A stretch of DNA of 64,000 bases from positions 124,001 through 188,000 of the forward strand of contig NZ_KB907784.1 of NCBI RefSeq assembly GCF_000382185.1. The letters are read 5' to 3'. This DNA is from Bordetella sp. FB-8 (GTDB taxonomy: Bacteria > Pseudomonadota > Gammaproteobacteria > Burkholderiales > Burkholderiaceae_B). Position 1 is the stretch's first letter, and each line of letters starts with the position of its first letter. A program made the translations under genes and the position numbers. The notes beneath the pieces are model-generated. The model did no database searches. It was not told the DNA's origin and saw only the letters and a list, made by a program, of their open reading frames with translations. Positions 9,042 through 17,050 of this stretch are shown one piece after another.

Positions 9042-10253
9042 ATGAAACTACGCAACCTGACGGCAGCCCTCGCGACGGCGGGCCTGTGCCTGACCGGCCT
9101 TTCCGCGCACGCCGGCACCATGAAAGACACCGTCAAGATCGGCATGATCACCGACATGTCGGCCGTCTACGCAGACGACGATGGCCCGGGAGGCGTCGCC
9201 GCCATCCAGATGGCTGTCGACGATTTCGGCGGCAAGGTCAACGGCAAGAAGATCGAGGTGCTCAGCGCCGACCACCAGAACAAGGTCGACATCGCCTCGG
9301 CCAAGGCCCGCGAGTGGATCGACCAGCAGCACCTGGACCTGCTGATGGGCGGCACCAACTCGGCCACCGGCCTGGCCGAAGCCGCGGTCGCCGCGGAAAA
9401 GCACACGGTCTACATCAATACCGGCGCCGGCGCCGCCGACCTGACCACCACCCAGTGCTCGCCCTACACCATCCACTACGGCTACGACACGGTCGCGCTG
9501 GCGAACGGCACGGGCTCGGCCGTGGTCAAGAACGGCGGCAAGAACTGGTTCTTCGTGACCGCCGACTATGCCTTCGGCCATGCCCTGCAGCGCGACACCT
9601 CCAAGGTCGTCAAGGCCAATGGCGGCGTCATCAAGGGTTCGGTCAACGTGCCCCTGGGCACCACCGACTTCTCGTCCTACATGCTGCAAGCCCAGTCCTC
9701 GGGCGCGCAGATCCTGGGCCTGGCCAACGCGGGCGCCGACTGGGTCAACGCAGTCAAGGCGGCTGACCAGTTCGGCGTCACCAAGACCATGAAGCTGGCA
9801 ACGCTGCTGGCCTTCATCAACGACGTCCATGCCGTAGGCCTGAAAGCCGCCCAAGGCATGTACCTCACCGTCGGCTGGTACTGGGACATGAACGACCAGA
9901 CCCGCGCCTGGGCCAAGCGCTTCGAGGCCAAGGTCGGCCGCGCGCCCACCTTCATCCAGGCTGCAGACTACTCGTCGACGATGTTCTACCTGCAAGCCGT
10001 CAAGGCCACCGGCACCGATGATGCCGACACCGTCATGAAGTGGATGAAGTCGCACAAGGTGAACGACTTCTTCGCCCACGGCGGCTATGTGCGCGCCGAC
10101 GGCACGTTCATCCACGACATGTACCTGGTGCAGGTCAAGACGCCGCAGGAATCCAAGAGCAAGTGGGATCTCTACAAGGTGGTCGCCACCCTGCCCGGCG
10201 AAGATGTCTTCACCAAGCCCGCCGATTCCCCCTGCAAGCTGCTCAAGCAGTAA
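9042..10253 (+). CDS. Periplasmic substrate-binding protein of ABC importer
   Basis: 403-residue type I periplasmic binding protein. A signal peptide is evident (MKLRNLTAAL, hydrophobic core, cleavage after SAHA). The mature part begins with the family pattern VKIGMITDMSAVYADDDGPGG and contains NTGAGAADLT, the ligand-loop region. An AACCAGGAGACAGC ribosome site precedes the ATG. Homologues in this PF13458-type family bind branched-chain or aromatic amino acids, benzoates or other small acids; the ligand is unknown. A strong hairpin follows the stop. Confidence 0.9.
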   Translation: MKLRNLTAALATAGLCLTGLSAHAGTMKDTVKIGMITDMSAVYADDDGPGGVAAIQMAVDDFGGKVNGKKIEVLSADHQNKVDIASAKAREWIDQQHLDLLMGGTNSATGLAEAAVAAEKHTVYINTGAGAADLTTTQCSPYTIHYGYDTVALANGTGSAVVKNGGKNWFFVTADYAFGHALQRDTSKVVKANGGVIKGSVNVPLGTTDFSSYMLQAQSSGAQILGLANAGADWVNAVKAADQFGVTKTMKLATLLAFINDVHAVGLKAAQGMYLTVGWYWDMNDQTRAWAKRFEAKVGRAPTFIQAADYSSTMFYLQAVKATGTDDADTVMKWMKSHKVNDFFAHGGYVRADGTFIHDMYLVQVKTPQESKSKWDLYKVVATLPGEDVFTKPADSPCKLLKQ

Positions 10254-10274
10254 ATCGGCAATATAGCGACGCTG

Positions 10275-10309
10275 CCCCGCCGCGGCCCTTTCGATGGGCC
10301 GCGGCGGGG
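10275..10309 (+). terminator. Strong GC hairpin between binding protein and permease genes
   Basis: A perfect 14-bp stem (10275-10288 with 10296-10309) and 7-base loop follow the binding-protein stop by 21 bases. The following TCTTC is a poor U-tract, so it may be a partial terminator or a 3' end stabiliser that raises binding-protein output relative to permeases. Confidence 0.7.
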
Positions 10310-10336
10310 GTCTTCACGTAGGAATATCTTTTCACG

Positions 10337-11224
10337 ATGATCACCCTCTTCGGCATACCCCTTCCGGCGCTGCTCGGACAATTGCTGCTCGGACTGGTGA
10401 ACGGTTCGTTCTACGCCATCCTATCCCTAGGCCTGGCGATCATCTTCGGCTTGCTCAACGTCATCAATTTCTCGCACGGCGTCCTCTACATGATGGGCGC
10501 TTTCGTCGCCTGGATGGGCATGACCTATCTGGGCCTGAACTACTGGATCATGCTGATCTTCGCTCCCATCGTGGTCGGCGTGGTCGGCATGCTCATCGAG
10601 CGGCTGCTGCTCAAGCGCATCGCCAAGCTCGACCATCTCTACGGCCTGTTGCTCACATTCGGTCTGGCGCTGCTCATCGAAGGCCTGTTCCGCAGCGTCT
10701 ACGGCGTCTCGGGCCAGCGCTTCCCCACGCCCGCCTCGCTTGACGGCGTCATGGACCTGGGCTTCATGTACCTGCCCACCTATCGGGGCTGGGTGGTGGT
10801 GGCCTCGCTGCTGGTCTGCCTAGTCACCTGGTTCGTCATCGAGCGCACGCGTCTGGGTTCGATGCTGCGCGCCGCCACCGAAAACCCCAAGCTGGTCGAG
10901 GCCTTCGGCGTCAACGTGCCGCTCATGGTCACCCTGACCTACGGCTTCGGCGTAGCGCTGGCGGGTTTTGCCGGCGTGCTGGCCGCCCCGATGCTGCAGG
11001 TTTCGTCGCTCATGGGGTCGAACATCATCATCGTGGTGTTCGCCGTGGTGGTGATCGGCGGCATGGGTTCCATACTGGGATCCATCGTCACCGGCCTGGG
11101 GCTGGGCATCATCGAAGGCCTGGCCAAGGTCTTCTGGCCCGAGGCTTCCACCACCGTCGTTTTCGTCATCATGGCCATCGTGCTGCTGTTCCGCCCCGCC
11201 GGACTCTTCGGGAAAGAAAAATGA
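10337..11224 (+). CDS. Branched-chain-type ABC importer permease (LivH-like)
   Basis: 295-residue integral inner-membrane protein with about eight hydrophobic segments. It carries the LivH-family stretch GLALIIFGLLNVINFSHG near the N-terminus and the EAA-like cytoplasmic loop RAATENPKLVEAFGVN, which contacts the ATPases. It starts 27 bases past the intergenic hairpin and overlaps the LivM-like gene by ATGA, so the two permeases are probably made in equal amounts. Confidence 0.92.
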   Translation: MITLFGIPLPALLGQLLLGLVNGSFYAILSLGLAIIFGLLNVINFSHGVLYMMGAFVAWMGMTYLGLNYWIMLIFAPIVVGVVGMLIERLLLKRIAKLDHLYGLLLTFGLALLIEGLFRSVYGVSGQRFPTPASLDGVMDLGFMYLPTYRGWVVVASLLVCLVTWFVIERTRLGSMLRAATENPKLVEAFGVNVPLMVTLTYGFGVALAGFAGVLAAPMLQVSSLMGSNIIIVVFAVVVIGGMGSILGSIVTGLGLGIIEGLAKVFWPEASTTVVFVIMAIVLLFRPAGLFGKEK

Positions 11225-12198
11225 ACCGCCAACTCCTGGCCTATGTGCTGGCGGCCATCGTAGTGGCCATCCTGCCCTACCTGGGCGTCTATCCGATCTT
11301 CATGATGCAGGTCATGTGCTATGCCCTGTTTGCCTGCGCTTTCAACCTGCTGCTGGGCTATACGGGCTTTCTGTCCTTCGGCCACGCGGCTTTCCTGGGC
11401 CTGGCGGGCTACACCACGGGCTATGTGCTCAAGACCTGGGGCGTGCCCACCGAGGTCGGCATCCTGGCCGGCACCGCCGCGGCCGCGCTGCTCGGCCTGG
11501 TCATGGGCCTTCTGGCCATCCGGCGCAGCGGCATCTACTTCGCCATGATCACTCTGGCCATCGCGCAGATGGTGTACTTCTTTTTCCTGCAGGCCGATTT
11601 CACCGGCGGCGAAAACGGCATGCAGCAGATCCCGCGCGGCAAGGCGCTGGGCTTTATCGACCTGTCCGTCGACCTGCACCTGTACTACCTGGTGATGATC
11701 GTGTTCATCATCGGCTTCGTCATCATCTGGCGCGCGGTGCATTCGCCCTTCGGCCAGGTGCTCAAGGCCCTGCGCGAGAACGAGCCGCGCGTCATTTCCC
11801 TGGGCTACGACGTCGATCGCTTCAAGCTGCTCGCCTTCGTGCTCTCGGCCACGCTGGCCGGCCTGGCCGGCGCCACCAAGGCGCTGGTGTTCAACTCGGC
11901 GTCCCTGTCCGATGCCGATTGGCGCATGTCGGGCCTGGTCATCCTCATGACGCTCATCGGCGGCATGGGCACGCTGATAGGTCCCGTCCTGGGCGCGTTC
12001 ATCGTGGTGGCGCTGGAAAACCAGATCGGCACCTTCGGCGCTTTCATGGCCCAGATCACCCACATCGCTTGGTTCAACACGCTCGGCGATTCGGTCACCA
12101 TCGTGATCGGCCTGATCTTCGTGGTTTGCGTACTGGCCTTTCGCCGCGGCATCGTGGGCGAAATACTGGCCTGGCGAAAGCGCCGCCAAACTGTATAG
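11221..12198 (+). CDS. Branched-chain-type ABC importer permease (LivM-like)
   Basis: 325-residue integral membrane partner of the LivH-like permease. Family motifs include NLLLGYTGFLSFGHAAFLG near residue 40 and the cytoplasmic loop KALRENEPRVISLGYD. The C-terminus is basic and cytoplasmic (ILAWRKRRQTV). Last gene of the importer; a rho-independent terminator lies 40 bases downstream. Confidence 0.92.
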   Translation: MNRQLLAYVLAAIVVAILPYLGVYPIFMMQVMCYALFACAFNLLLGYTGFLSFGHAAFLGLAGYTTGYVLKTWGVPTEVGILAGTAAAALLGLVMGLLAIRRSGIYFAMITLAIAQMVYFFFLQADFTGGENGMQQIPRGKALGFIDLSVDLHLYYLVMIVFIIGFVIIWRAVHSPFGQVLKALRENEPRVISLGYDVDRFKLLAFVLSATLAGLAGATKALVFNSASLSDADWRMSGLVILMTLIGGMGTLIGPVLGAFIVVALENQIGTFGAFMAQITHIAWFNTLGDSVTIVIGLIFVVCVLAFRRGIVGEILAWRKRRQTV

Positions 12199-12238
12199 GG
12201 CGGTCCCGCCGCGTCCTGGAGTATTCTGTGAATGCACG

Positions 12239-12262
12239 GCCGCGCGGTTCGCGCGGCTTTTT
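12239..12262 (+). terminator. Rho-independent terminator after livM-like gene
   Basis: GCCGCGC (12239-12245) pairs with GCGCGGC (12251-12257) around a GGTTC loop, followed by TTTTT. It closes the first importer operon before the aminotransferase gene. Confidence 0.85.
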
Positions 12263-12289
12263 CATGCCGCCAGGCCGCCCCAATGCAAC

Positions 12290-12345
12290 CGGGTCCCGAG
12301 GGGAGAAGCACGCCCCGAAGGGCGCAGTGCGGGGCCGTTTCCCTT
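12290..12345. repeat. GC-rich nested dyad in the livM-aminotransferase gap
   Basis: GCAC (12308-12311) and GTGC (12327-12330) flank a small hairpin CGCCC/GGGCG around GAA, with surrounding C-rich and G-rich tracts. It resembles short palindromic intergenic repeats of related genomes, but only one copy is present here, so its repeat status is unproven. Confidence 0.35.
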
Positions 12346-12365
12346 CGTACACGCCAGGACACTTG

Positions 12366-13217
12366 ATGGACGCCTTGTTCTACCACGATGGTCAATGGAC
12401 CACCGAAAACCCCAAACTGCTGGGCCCCGCCGACCACGCCTTCTGGATGGCCAGCATGGTCTTCGACGGCGCCCGCGCCTTCGACGGCCTGACCCCGGAC
12501 CTGGATCTGCATTGCCAGCGCGTGATCCGCTCGGCCAAAAAAATGCTGATGGAACCCCAGATCGGCTGGGAAGAAGTGCAGCAACTGGCACTCGATGCCG
12601 TGGCCAGGTTCCCGGCCGGCACGGCGCTCTACATCAAGCCCATGTTCTTCTGCGCCGACGGATTCCTGCTGCCCGAGGCGTCCAAAACCAAGTTCGTGCT
12701 GCACGTCTTCAAGGCTCCCATGCCCGGCACCGAGGGTTTCGCGGCCATGACGCAGAATCAGTACGCCCGAGCCTGGCCCAGCATGGCGCCGACCGACGCC
12801 AAGGCTTCCTGCCTGTATCCCAACGGCCAGCGCGCCACCAAGGAGGCCAACACCGCCGGCTTCGATACGGCCGTCATGCTCGACGGCGACGGCAATGTGG
12901 CCGAATTCGCCAGCAGCAATCTGTGGATCGCCAAGGACGGCAAGATCGCGACGCCGGCCGCCAACGGCACTTTCCTCTCCGGCATCACACGCATGCGCGT
13001 GCTGACCCTGCTGCGCGAGCATGGCGCCGACGTACAGGAACGCACCATCGCGCTGGATGAAGTGAAGCACGCGGATGAAGTGTTCTCCACCGGCAACTAC
13101 GGCAAGGTGATCCACGTCAACCGCCTGGACGACCGCAAGCTTGCGTATGGTCCGGCGGCGCAATTGGCGCATAAGCTGTATATGGATTATGCGAAGTCTA
13201 CGGGTGCGCAGCGTTGA
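12366..13217 (+). CDS. Class IV (branched-chain-type) aminotransferase
   Basis: 283-residue PLP enzyme of fold type IV. The PLP Lys is probably Lys146 in TDAKASCLYPNGQ, and GNVAEFASSNLWI matches the phosphate-binding region; LSGITRMRVL follows. It is IlvE-like and would interconvert branched-chain amino acids and 2-oxoacids, though D-amino-acid or 4-amino-4-deoxychorismate enzymes share the fold. The frame is open far upstream, but the ATG at 12366 follows CCAGGACACTTG and gives family length. It lies just after an importer operon, behind a terminator, consistent with a separate promoter. Confidence 0.88.
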   Translation: MDALFYHDGQWTTENPKLLGPADHAFWMASMVFDGARAFDGLTPDLDLHCQRVIRSAKKMLMEPQIGWEEVQQLALDAVARFPAGTALYIKPMFFCADGFLLPEASKTKFVLHVFKAPMPGTEGFAAMTQNQYARAWPSMAPTDAKASCLYPNGQRATKEANTAGFDTAVMLDGDGNVAEFASSNLWIAKDGKIATPAANGTFLSGITRMRVLTLLREHGADVQERTIALDEVKHADEVFSTGNYGKVIHVNRLDDRKLAYGPAAQLAHKLYMDYAKSTGAQR

Positions 13218-13245
13218 ATCGGTTTTGATTCGTGTGCGCAGCGTT
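13204..13245 (+). repeat. 12-bp direct repeat spanning aminotransferase stop
   Basis: GTGCGCAGCGTT occurs at 13204-13215 and 13234-13245. The first copy encodes the last residues before the TGA. This may be a small duplication; no function is apparent. Confidence 0.5.
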
Positions 13246-13254
13246 CTTTAAGCC

Positions 13255-13320
13255 GTTTGCCGCGTGGGGCGTATGGGCCGACCAGGCCGACCCCTACGCC
13301 CCACGCCCAGCGCGGCAAAC
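13255..13320. repeat. Long imperfect hairpin between convergent genes
   Basis: Left arm 13255-13277 (GTTTGCCGC then GTGGGGCGTATGGG) pairs with right arm 13292-13320, which carries a 7-base bulge (GCCCAGC). The stem is about 22 bp and ends in CGGCAAAC. It lies between the aminotransferase and the oppositely transcribed LysR gene, where a bidirectional terminator would be expected, but neither side has a long U-tract. The rest of 13218-13439 shows nothing else. Confidence 0.6.
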
Positions 13321-13439
13321 TCGCATCGAGAATTAACGGCATACGGACGACAACACGCCGTGCAATCTCATCGATGCAATGAAATGCGGCCGATGAACCG
13401 AGATGCTACGCGTTGCGGTCGACGCCTCAAGAGTTCAAA

Positions 13440-14360
13440 TCAACTTCCACCCTGCCTATGCGCCATGAGCCAATCGATCATGGCGCGCACTTTCAGCGGC
13501 AGAAAGCGGTTCTGCGGATAGAGCAGCCACACCGGGCCGCTGTAGGCCCTCGGCTCGAATGACCACTCGCGCAGGACTTGCACCAGTTCGCCCTCGCGCA
13601 AGGCATCGGCGACCGCGAACTCGGGCAGGCTGGCGATACCCCAGCCCGCCAGCGCGGCTTCACGGCGTGTTTCCACGTCGTTCACGATATAGCGGCCTCC
13701 AACCTCCACGGTGTGCGCTTGGTCGCCGCGATGGAAGGTCCACCGGTTGTCGCCTGCATGGTCTCCGATATAAAGGCAATTGTGCTGTCGCAGCGCCTGC
13801 GGATGATCGGGCATGCCATGTTCGCTCAGATAGGCGAACGAGGCGCAAGTCATCCAGCGCACGGTGCCGAGCCGGCGCGCGACCAGGCCCTGCGGCGGGG
13901 CCGATGTCATCCTGAGTGCCAAATCCACCGGATCGCGCACCGGGTCGATTTCGCCGTCGTCAAAAAGCAGCTGGACGCCGACTTGCGGATGCGCGCGCAG
14001 GAATCCATCCATCAGCGGATGCACCACGCTCTTGGCATAGGCGATCGGCGCGCTGATGCTGACTTGTCCGCGTACCTGCTCGCTCAGGTGTCCGGCCACG
14101 TCGACGGCATCGGTCGCGGCCTCCACCATGTTCTGGCAGTGGCGATAAACCTGCGTGCCCGACTCCGTCAGGCGGATGCTGCGGGTCGAGCGCTCCAGCA
14201 GCCGCGTGCCGAGCGCACGCTCCAGTCGTTGCATCTGCCGGCTCACGGTCGAGGGCGTGGTGCCCAGCAACCGCGCAGCGGTCGAGAAATTGCCAGTCTC
14301 GACAACGCGCGCAAAGGTGGCCAAATCGGGAAGCAGGGACAGCAATTCGCTGGGAATCAT
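13440..14360 (-). CDS. LysR-family transcriptional regulator
   Basis: 306 residues. An N-terminal winged HTH (FSTAARLLGTTPSTVSRQMQRLE, about residues 25-47) with the linker LLERSTRSIRLTESG is followed by a periplasmic-binding-like effector domain (VRGQVSISAPIAYAK onward). It is of the CrgA/DsdC-like LysR type in length and layout. It diverges from the EamA exporter gene, and LysR proteins commonly control their divergent neighbour. The effector is unknown. Confidence 0.93.
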   Translation of the reverse strand: MIPSELLSLLPDLATFARVVETGNFSTAARLLGTTPSTVSRQMQRLERALGTRLLERSTRSIRLTESGTQVYRHCQNMVEAATDAVDVAGHLSEQVRGQVSISAPIAYAKSVVHPLMDGFLRAHPQVGVQLLFDDGEIDPVRDPVDLALRMTSAPPQGLVARRLGTVRWMTCASFAYLSEHGMPDHPQALRQHNCLYIGDHAGDNRWTFHRGDQAHTVEVGGRYIVNDVETRREAALAGWGIASLPEFAVADALREGELVQVLREWSFEPRAYSGPVWLLYPQNRFLPLKVRAMIDWLMAHRQGGS

Positions 14361-14407
14361 CGGAAATACCGCCTGGGCCTATACATGGACGATGTGATCT
14401 GGGCGTG

Positions 14408-14447
14408 ATGCATCCTATTTGTGCATATAAAGCATAAATATCATGCA
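14408..14447. promoter_or_regulatory. Candidate LysR operator in divergent region
   Basis: GATGCATC (14408-14415) and the arms TGCAT (14422-14426) / ATGCA (14443-14447) give three ATGCAT-like half sites in an AT-rich stretch between the divergent LysR and EamA genes. This fits the usual position of LysR-type sites; the match is by symmetry only. Confidence 0.4.
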
Positions 14448-14542
14448 TAAAAACCCAATTATCACCATCATAAACATGAATGACAATGCAATCCTGTCTC
14501 GCGGCAGTGCCGTGTCCGCCACCCGTATTCGTCATCGCAGCC

Positions 14543-15472
14543 ATGTCCTCCACACCCCGTCCCGCCCTCTTTGCCGACCTGCTCCTGCTCGCGGTCGCCC
14601 TGGTATGGGGCTCCAGCTACGGTGTCGTCAAAGAGGCTCTGTTGGTCTATCCGGTGCTGGGGCTGGTCTCGCTGCGCTTTGCGCTGACCTTCGTCCTGCT
14701 GTCGCCCGCACTGCGGGACTTACGCGGCCTGGAGCGCGGCGACGCGACGGCCGTGGCCGGCGCCAGCCTGCTGCTGCTTTGCATCTTCATCGCCGAGACC
14801 TTCGGCGTGCGGCATACGCAGGCGTCCAGCGCCGCGTTCCTCATCAGTCTTTGCGTCGTGCTGACGCCCCTGGTGGAGTGGATGTGGCTCAAGCGCGTGC
14901 CGCGCCCCATCGAATGGGTGGCGGCAGGCATGTCGCTGGCCGGTGCTTTCCTGATAGGCGGCGGCAGTCTTTCACTGACGCCTGGGAATACCTTGATGAT
15001 CCTGGCCGCCCTGCTGCGCGCCGTGAACGTCTGCGTGACCAAGCGTGCCATGCAGTCGGGACGCGTACCCGCCTTGGCCTTGACCGCGGCGCAGTCCGGC
15101 GTGGTGGCGGTCGGCTGCCTGCTGCTTGCCTGGCTCACGGGACGCGATCAATGGCAGCCTCTGCCTTCCTTGGCCGGCCATCCCGCGTTCTGGGGCTATG
15201 TGGGATATCTGGTGCTGGGCTGCACGCTCTTCGCGTTCTTCGTGCAGAACTATGCGGTGCATCGCAGCAGCGCCACGCGCGTGGCGCTGCTGATGGGCAG
15301 CGAGCCGGTCTTTGGCGCACTGTTCGCCTACATCTGGCTGGGCGAGAGGCCGACCCCGTCGTCCTGGGCGGGCGGCGCGCTCATCGTCGCCGCATCTGCT
15401 TTCGCGACCCTCGCAACAAAGACCTCATGCGCCGCGAACAAGGCATTGAGCGCCGCGGGAAAACCGGCATAA
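14543..15472 (+). CDS. EamA/DMT-family transporter
   Basis: 309-residue inner-membrane protein with about ten hydrophobic helices in two EamA repeats (LALVWGSSYGVVKEALL at the start; GYLVLGCTLFAFFVQNYAV and LMGSEPVFGALFAYIWLGE in the second half). The family exports amino acids and other metabolites. The ATG at 14543 begins the conserved first helix; an upstream in-frame ATG at 14480 would add a poorly hydrophobic leader. Its last 145 bases overlap the oppositely transcribed decarboxylase-family gene, and the final 20 or so residues extend beyond the last helix. Confidence 0.88.
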   Translation: MSSTPRPALFADLLLLAVALVWGSSYGVVKEALLVYPVLGLVSLRFALTFVLLSPALRDLRGLERGDATAVAGASLLLLCIFIAETFGVRHTQASSAAFLISLCVVLTPLVEWMWLKRVPRPIEWVAAGMSLAGAFLIGGGSLSLTPGNTLMILAALLRAVNVCVTKRAMQSGRVPALALTAAQSGVVAVGCLLLAWLTGRDQWQPLPSLAGHPAFWGYVGYLVLGCTLFAFFVQNYAVHRSSATRVALLMGSEPVFGALFAYIWLGERPTPSSWAGGALIVAASAFATLATKTSCAANKALSAAGKPA

Positions 15473-15804
15473 ACCGCCATCTGCATGAACACCTCGACGA
15501 TCTCGTCGCGGGTGCAGCCCACGTTCAGCGCCGCCTCGATGTGGACCTTCAGTTGCGGCTGGGCGTTGCCCAATGCCGCGAGCGCCGCGATCGTGGCGAT
15601 CTCGCGCGCGCGCAAGTCGAGCTGCGGGCGGCTGTAGATGTCGCCGAATCCGAATTCGATCATCAGCCGCCCGAAGTCCGGCGCAACGGGCGCGAGCGCG
15701 GCGACCACGCGCTCGCCCGCCTCGCCGTCGATCTGCTTCAGTTTTTGCCAGCCTTGCCGGTAACGGTCCTCGTCCGTGCGTGCAGTGTCGATTCCTTTAT
15801 CCAT
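15328..15804 (-). CDS. Carboxymuconolactone decarboxylase-family protein
   Basis: 158 residues with the PF02627 core at about 45-130 (LDLRAREIATIAALAALGN, VHIEAALNVGCTRDEIVEVFMQMAVYAG). Only one Cys (Cys97) is in the core, so it lacks the CxxC of AhpD and is nearer to gamma-carboxymuconolactone decarboxylase-like proteins; the substrate is unknown. The ATG at 15804 has AGGAAAAGGA upstream and lies inside the end of the merR gene (67-base overlap), pointing to coupled expression under MerR control. The last 28 residues look dispensable and overlap the exporter gene. Confidence 0.85.
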   Translation of the reverse strand: MDKGIDTARTDEDRYRQGWQKLKQIDGEAGERVVAALAPVAPDFGRLMIEFGFGDIYSRPQLDLRAREIATIAALAALGNAQPQLKVHIEAALNVGCTRDEIVEVFMQMAVYAGFPAALNALFAAHEVFVARVAKADAATMSAPPAQDDGVGLSPSQM

Positions 15805-16223
15805 GACGAATCCTTTTCCTGTGTTTGGGTTGGGAAGTTGTCGTCATGTCCAAGCGCCATTTGCGCCGCGGTTTCATACCAGGCGATCTTGTCCGTGATG
15901 GCGACAAGACTGGCCTGCAGGTCGGCAAGGCGCGACAGCACACCATCGCGATGCTCGGCCAGCATTCTGCACCGCGCGCCGTAAGTCGCCTCGCCCTGGG
16001 CCCGCAATTCGGAAAACGCCTGTATGGAGGCGATGGGCATGCCCGTCGCCTTCAGCCGCATCACGAATTGCAACCAATCCAGGTCGGCCGGCGAATACAG
16101 CCTGTGTCCCGCACTGCTGCGCCCGATCGGGCGCAGCAGTCCCGCCTGCTCGTAGTAGCGCAGCGTATGGGGGGAGACACCGATGGCCCTTGCCACCTGG
16201 CCGATGGTTAGCGTTTTCGACAT
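15738..16223 (-). CDS. MerR-family transcriptional regulator
   Basis: 161 residues. The N-terminal MerR HTH (LTIGQVARAIGVSPHTLRYY, EQAGLLRP) and wing lead into a coiled-coil dimerisation region (about 80-120). No Cys metal-binding cluster is present at the C-terminus, so it is an organic-ligand or redox-type member rather than a metal sensor. The ATG at 16223 begins the conserved MSKTLTIGQV. A MerR-type promoter sits immediately upstream. It shares a transcript with the decarboxylase-family gene that it overlaps. Confidence 0.9.
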   Translation of the reverse strand: MSKTLTIGQVARAIGVSPHTLRYYEQAGLLRPIGRSSAGHRLYSPADLDWLQFVMRLKATGMPIASIQAFSELRAQGEATYGARCRMLAEHRDGVLSRLADLQASLVAITDKIAWYETAAQMALGHDDNFPTQTQEKDSSWIKESTLHARTRTVTGKAGKN

Positions 16224-16233
16224 GACGGACTCA

Positions 16234-16264
16234 AGATTGGGACTTCGAGTGCACTCCAAGTCAA
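16234..16264 (-). promoter_or_regulatory. MerR-type promoter with 19-bp spacer and operator dyad
   Basis: Read on the minus strand: -35 TTGACT (16264-16259), a 19-bp spacer, -10 CAATCT (16239-16234). The spacer holds the dyad ACTTGGAGTG/CACTCGAAGT (16242-16261), with one mismatched pair. Over-long spacers with a central dyad are the hallmark of MerR-activated promoters. The predicted transcription start is about four bases before the merR ATG, so the message would be nearly leaderless. Confidence 0.8.
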
Positions 16265-16303
16265 GCACCGCATGCACGCCAGCCGAAAACAGCCAAAAAA
16301 GGC

Positions 16304-17050
16304 TCAGGCTGCCTTCCCAAACCCCAGGTAGCTTTCGATCACCCGCGGATTGCCCGCCAGATCGCGGGCCGGGCCGTGCAGCGCGATCTCGCCGGTTTCC
16401 AGCACATAGCCGTAGTCGGCCACCTGCAAGGCCGCCCGGGCATTTTGCTCGACCAGGAGAATCGCCACGCCCGTCTCGCGCAGGCGCGCGATAATGTGGA
16501 AGATCTCGCGCACGATGCGCGGCGCCAGGCCCAGGCTGGGCTCGTCCAGCATCAGCAGGCGCGGCTTGGCCATGAGGGCGCGCCCCACCGCCAGCATCTG
16601 CCGTTCGCCGCCGGACAGCGTACCGGCTTCCTGCTCGCGGCGCTCGCGCAGGCGCGGGAACAGGTCGTAGACCTCATCCAGCGTAGCGCGCCAATTGCGT
16701 TCGCGCGCCCGGTAGCGGCGAAAGCCGCCCAGGAGCAGATTGTCTTGCACCGACATAGTGCCGAACAGCTCGCGCTTTTCCGGCACCAGCGACATGCCGG
16801 CCGCGACACGGCGCTCGACCTTCCAGCCGCGCACCTCACCGCCGTCGTAGCGCACCGTGCCGCTGGCATGACCGGTCTGCGGCAGCGAGCCCATCACCGC
16901 ATTGAGCAGCGTGGACTTGCCCGCGCCGTTGGCGCCGATGACGGTGACAATGCTGCCCGCCGTCACCGACAACGAGGCGCCGGTCAAGGCACCGACCTTG
17001 CCATAGCGTGCCGACAGGTCCTGCACTTCGAGTAGGGGAGATTGGCTCAT
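16304..17050 (-). CDS. Branched-chain-type ABC importer ATPase (LivF-like)
   Basis: 248-residue ATPase with Walker [13 protein letters not shown], signature [15 protein letters not shown] and Walker [14 protein letters not shown], all canonical. Last gene of the second importer; its ATG overlaps the stop of the permease-ATPase fusion by ATGA. The frame is open upstream to 17350, but [17 protein letters not shown] is the normal LivF N-terminus. The substrate is unknown. Confidence 0.92.
   Translation of the reverse strand: MSQSPLLEVQDLSARYGKVGALTGASLSVTAGSIVTVIGANGAGKSTLLNAVMGSLPQTGHASGTVRYDGGEVRGWKVERRVAAGMSLVPEKRELFGTMSVQDNLLLGGFRRYRARERNWRATLDEVYDLFPRLRERREQEAGTLSGGERQMLAVGRALMAKPRLLMLDEPSLGLAPRIVREIFHIIARLRETGVAILLVEQNARAALQVADYGYVLETGEIALHGPARDLAGNPRVIESYLGFGKAA

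Noticed and set aside
11316..12365. Apparent 350-residue N-terminal extension of the aminotransferase
   Set aside because: The frame is open only because it runs out of phase through livM and across a terminator. The ATG at 12366 has a ribosome site and gives the normal length.
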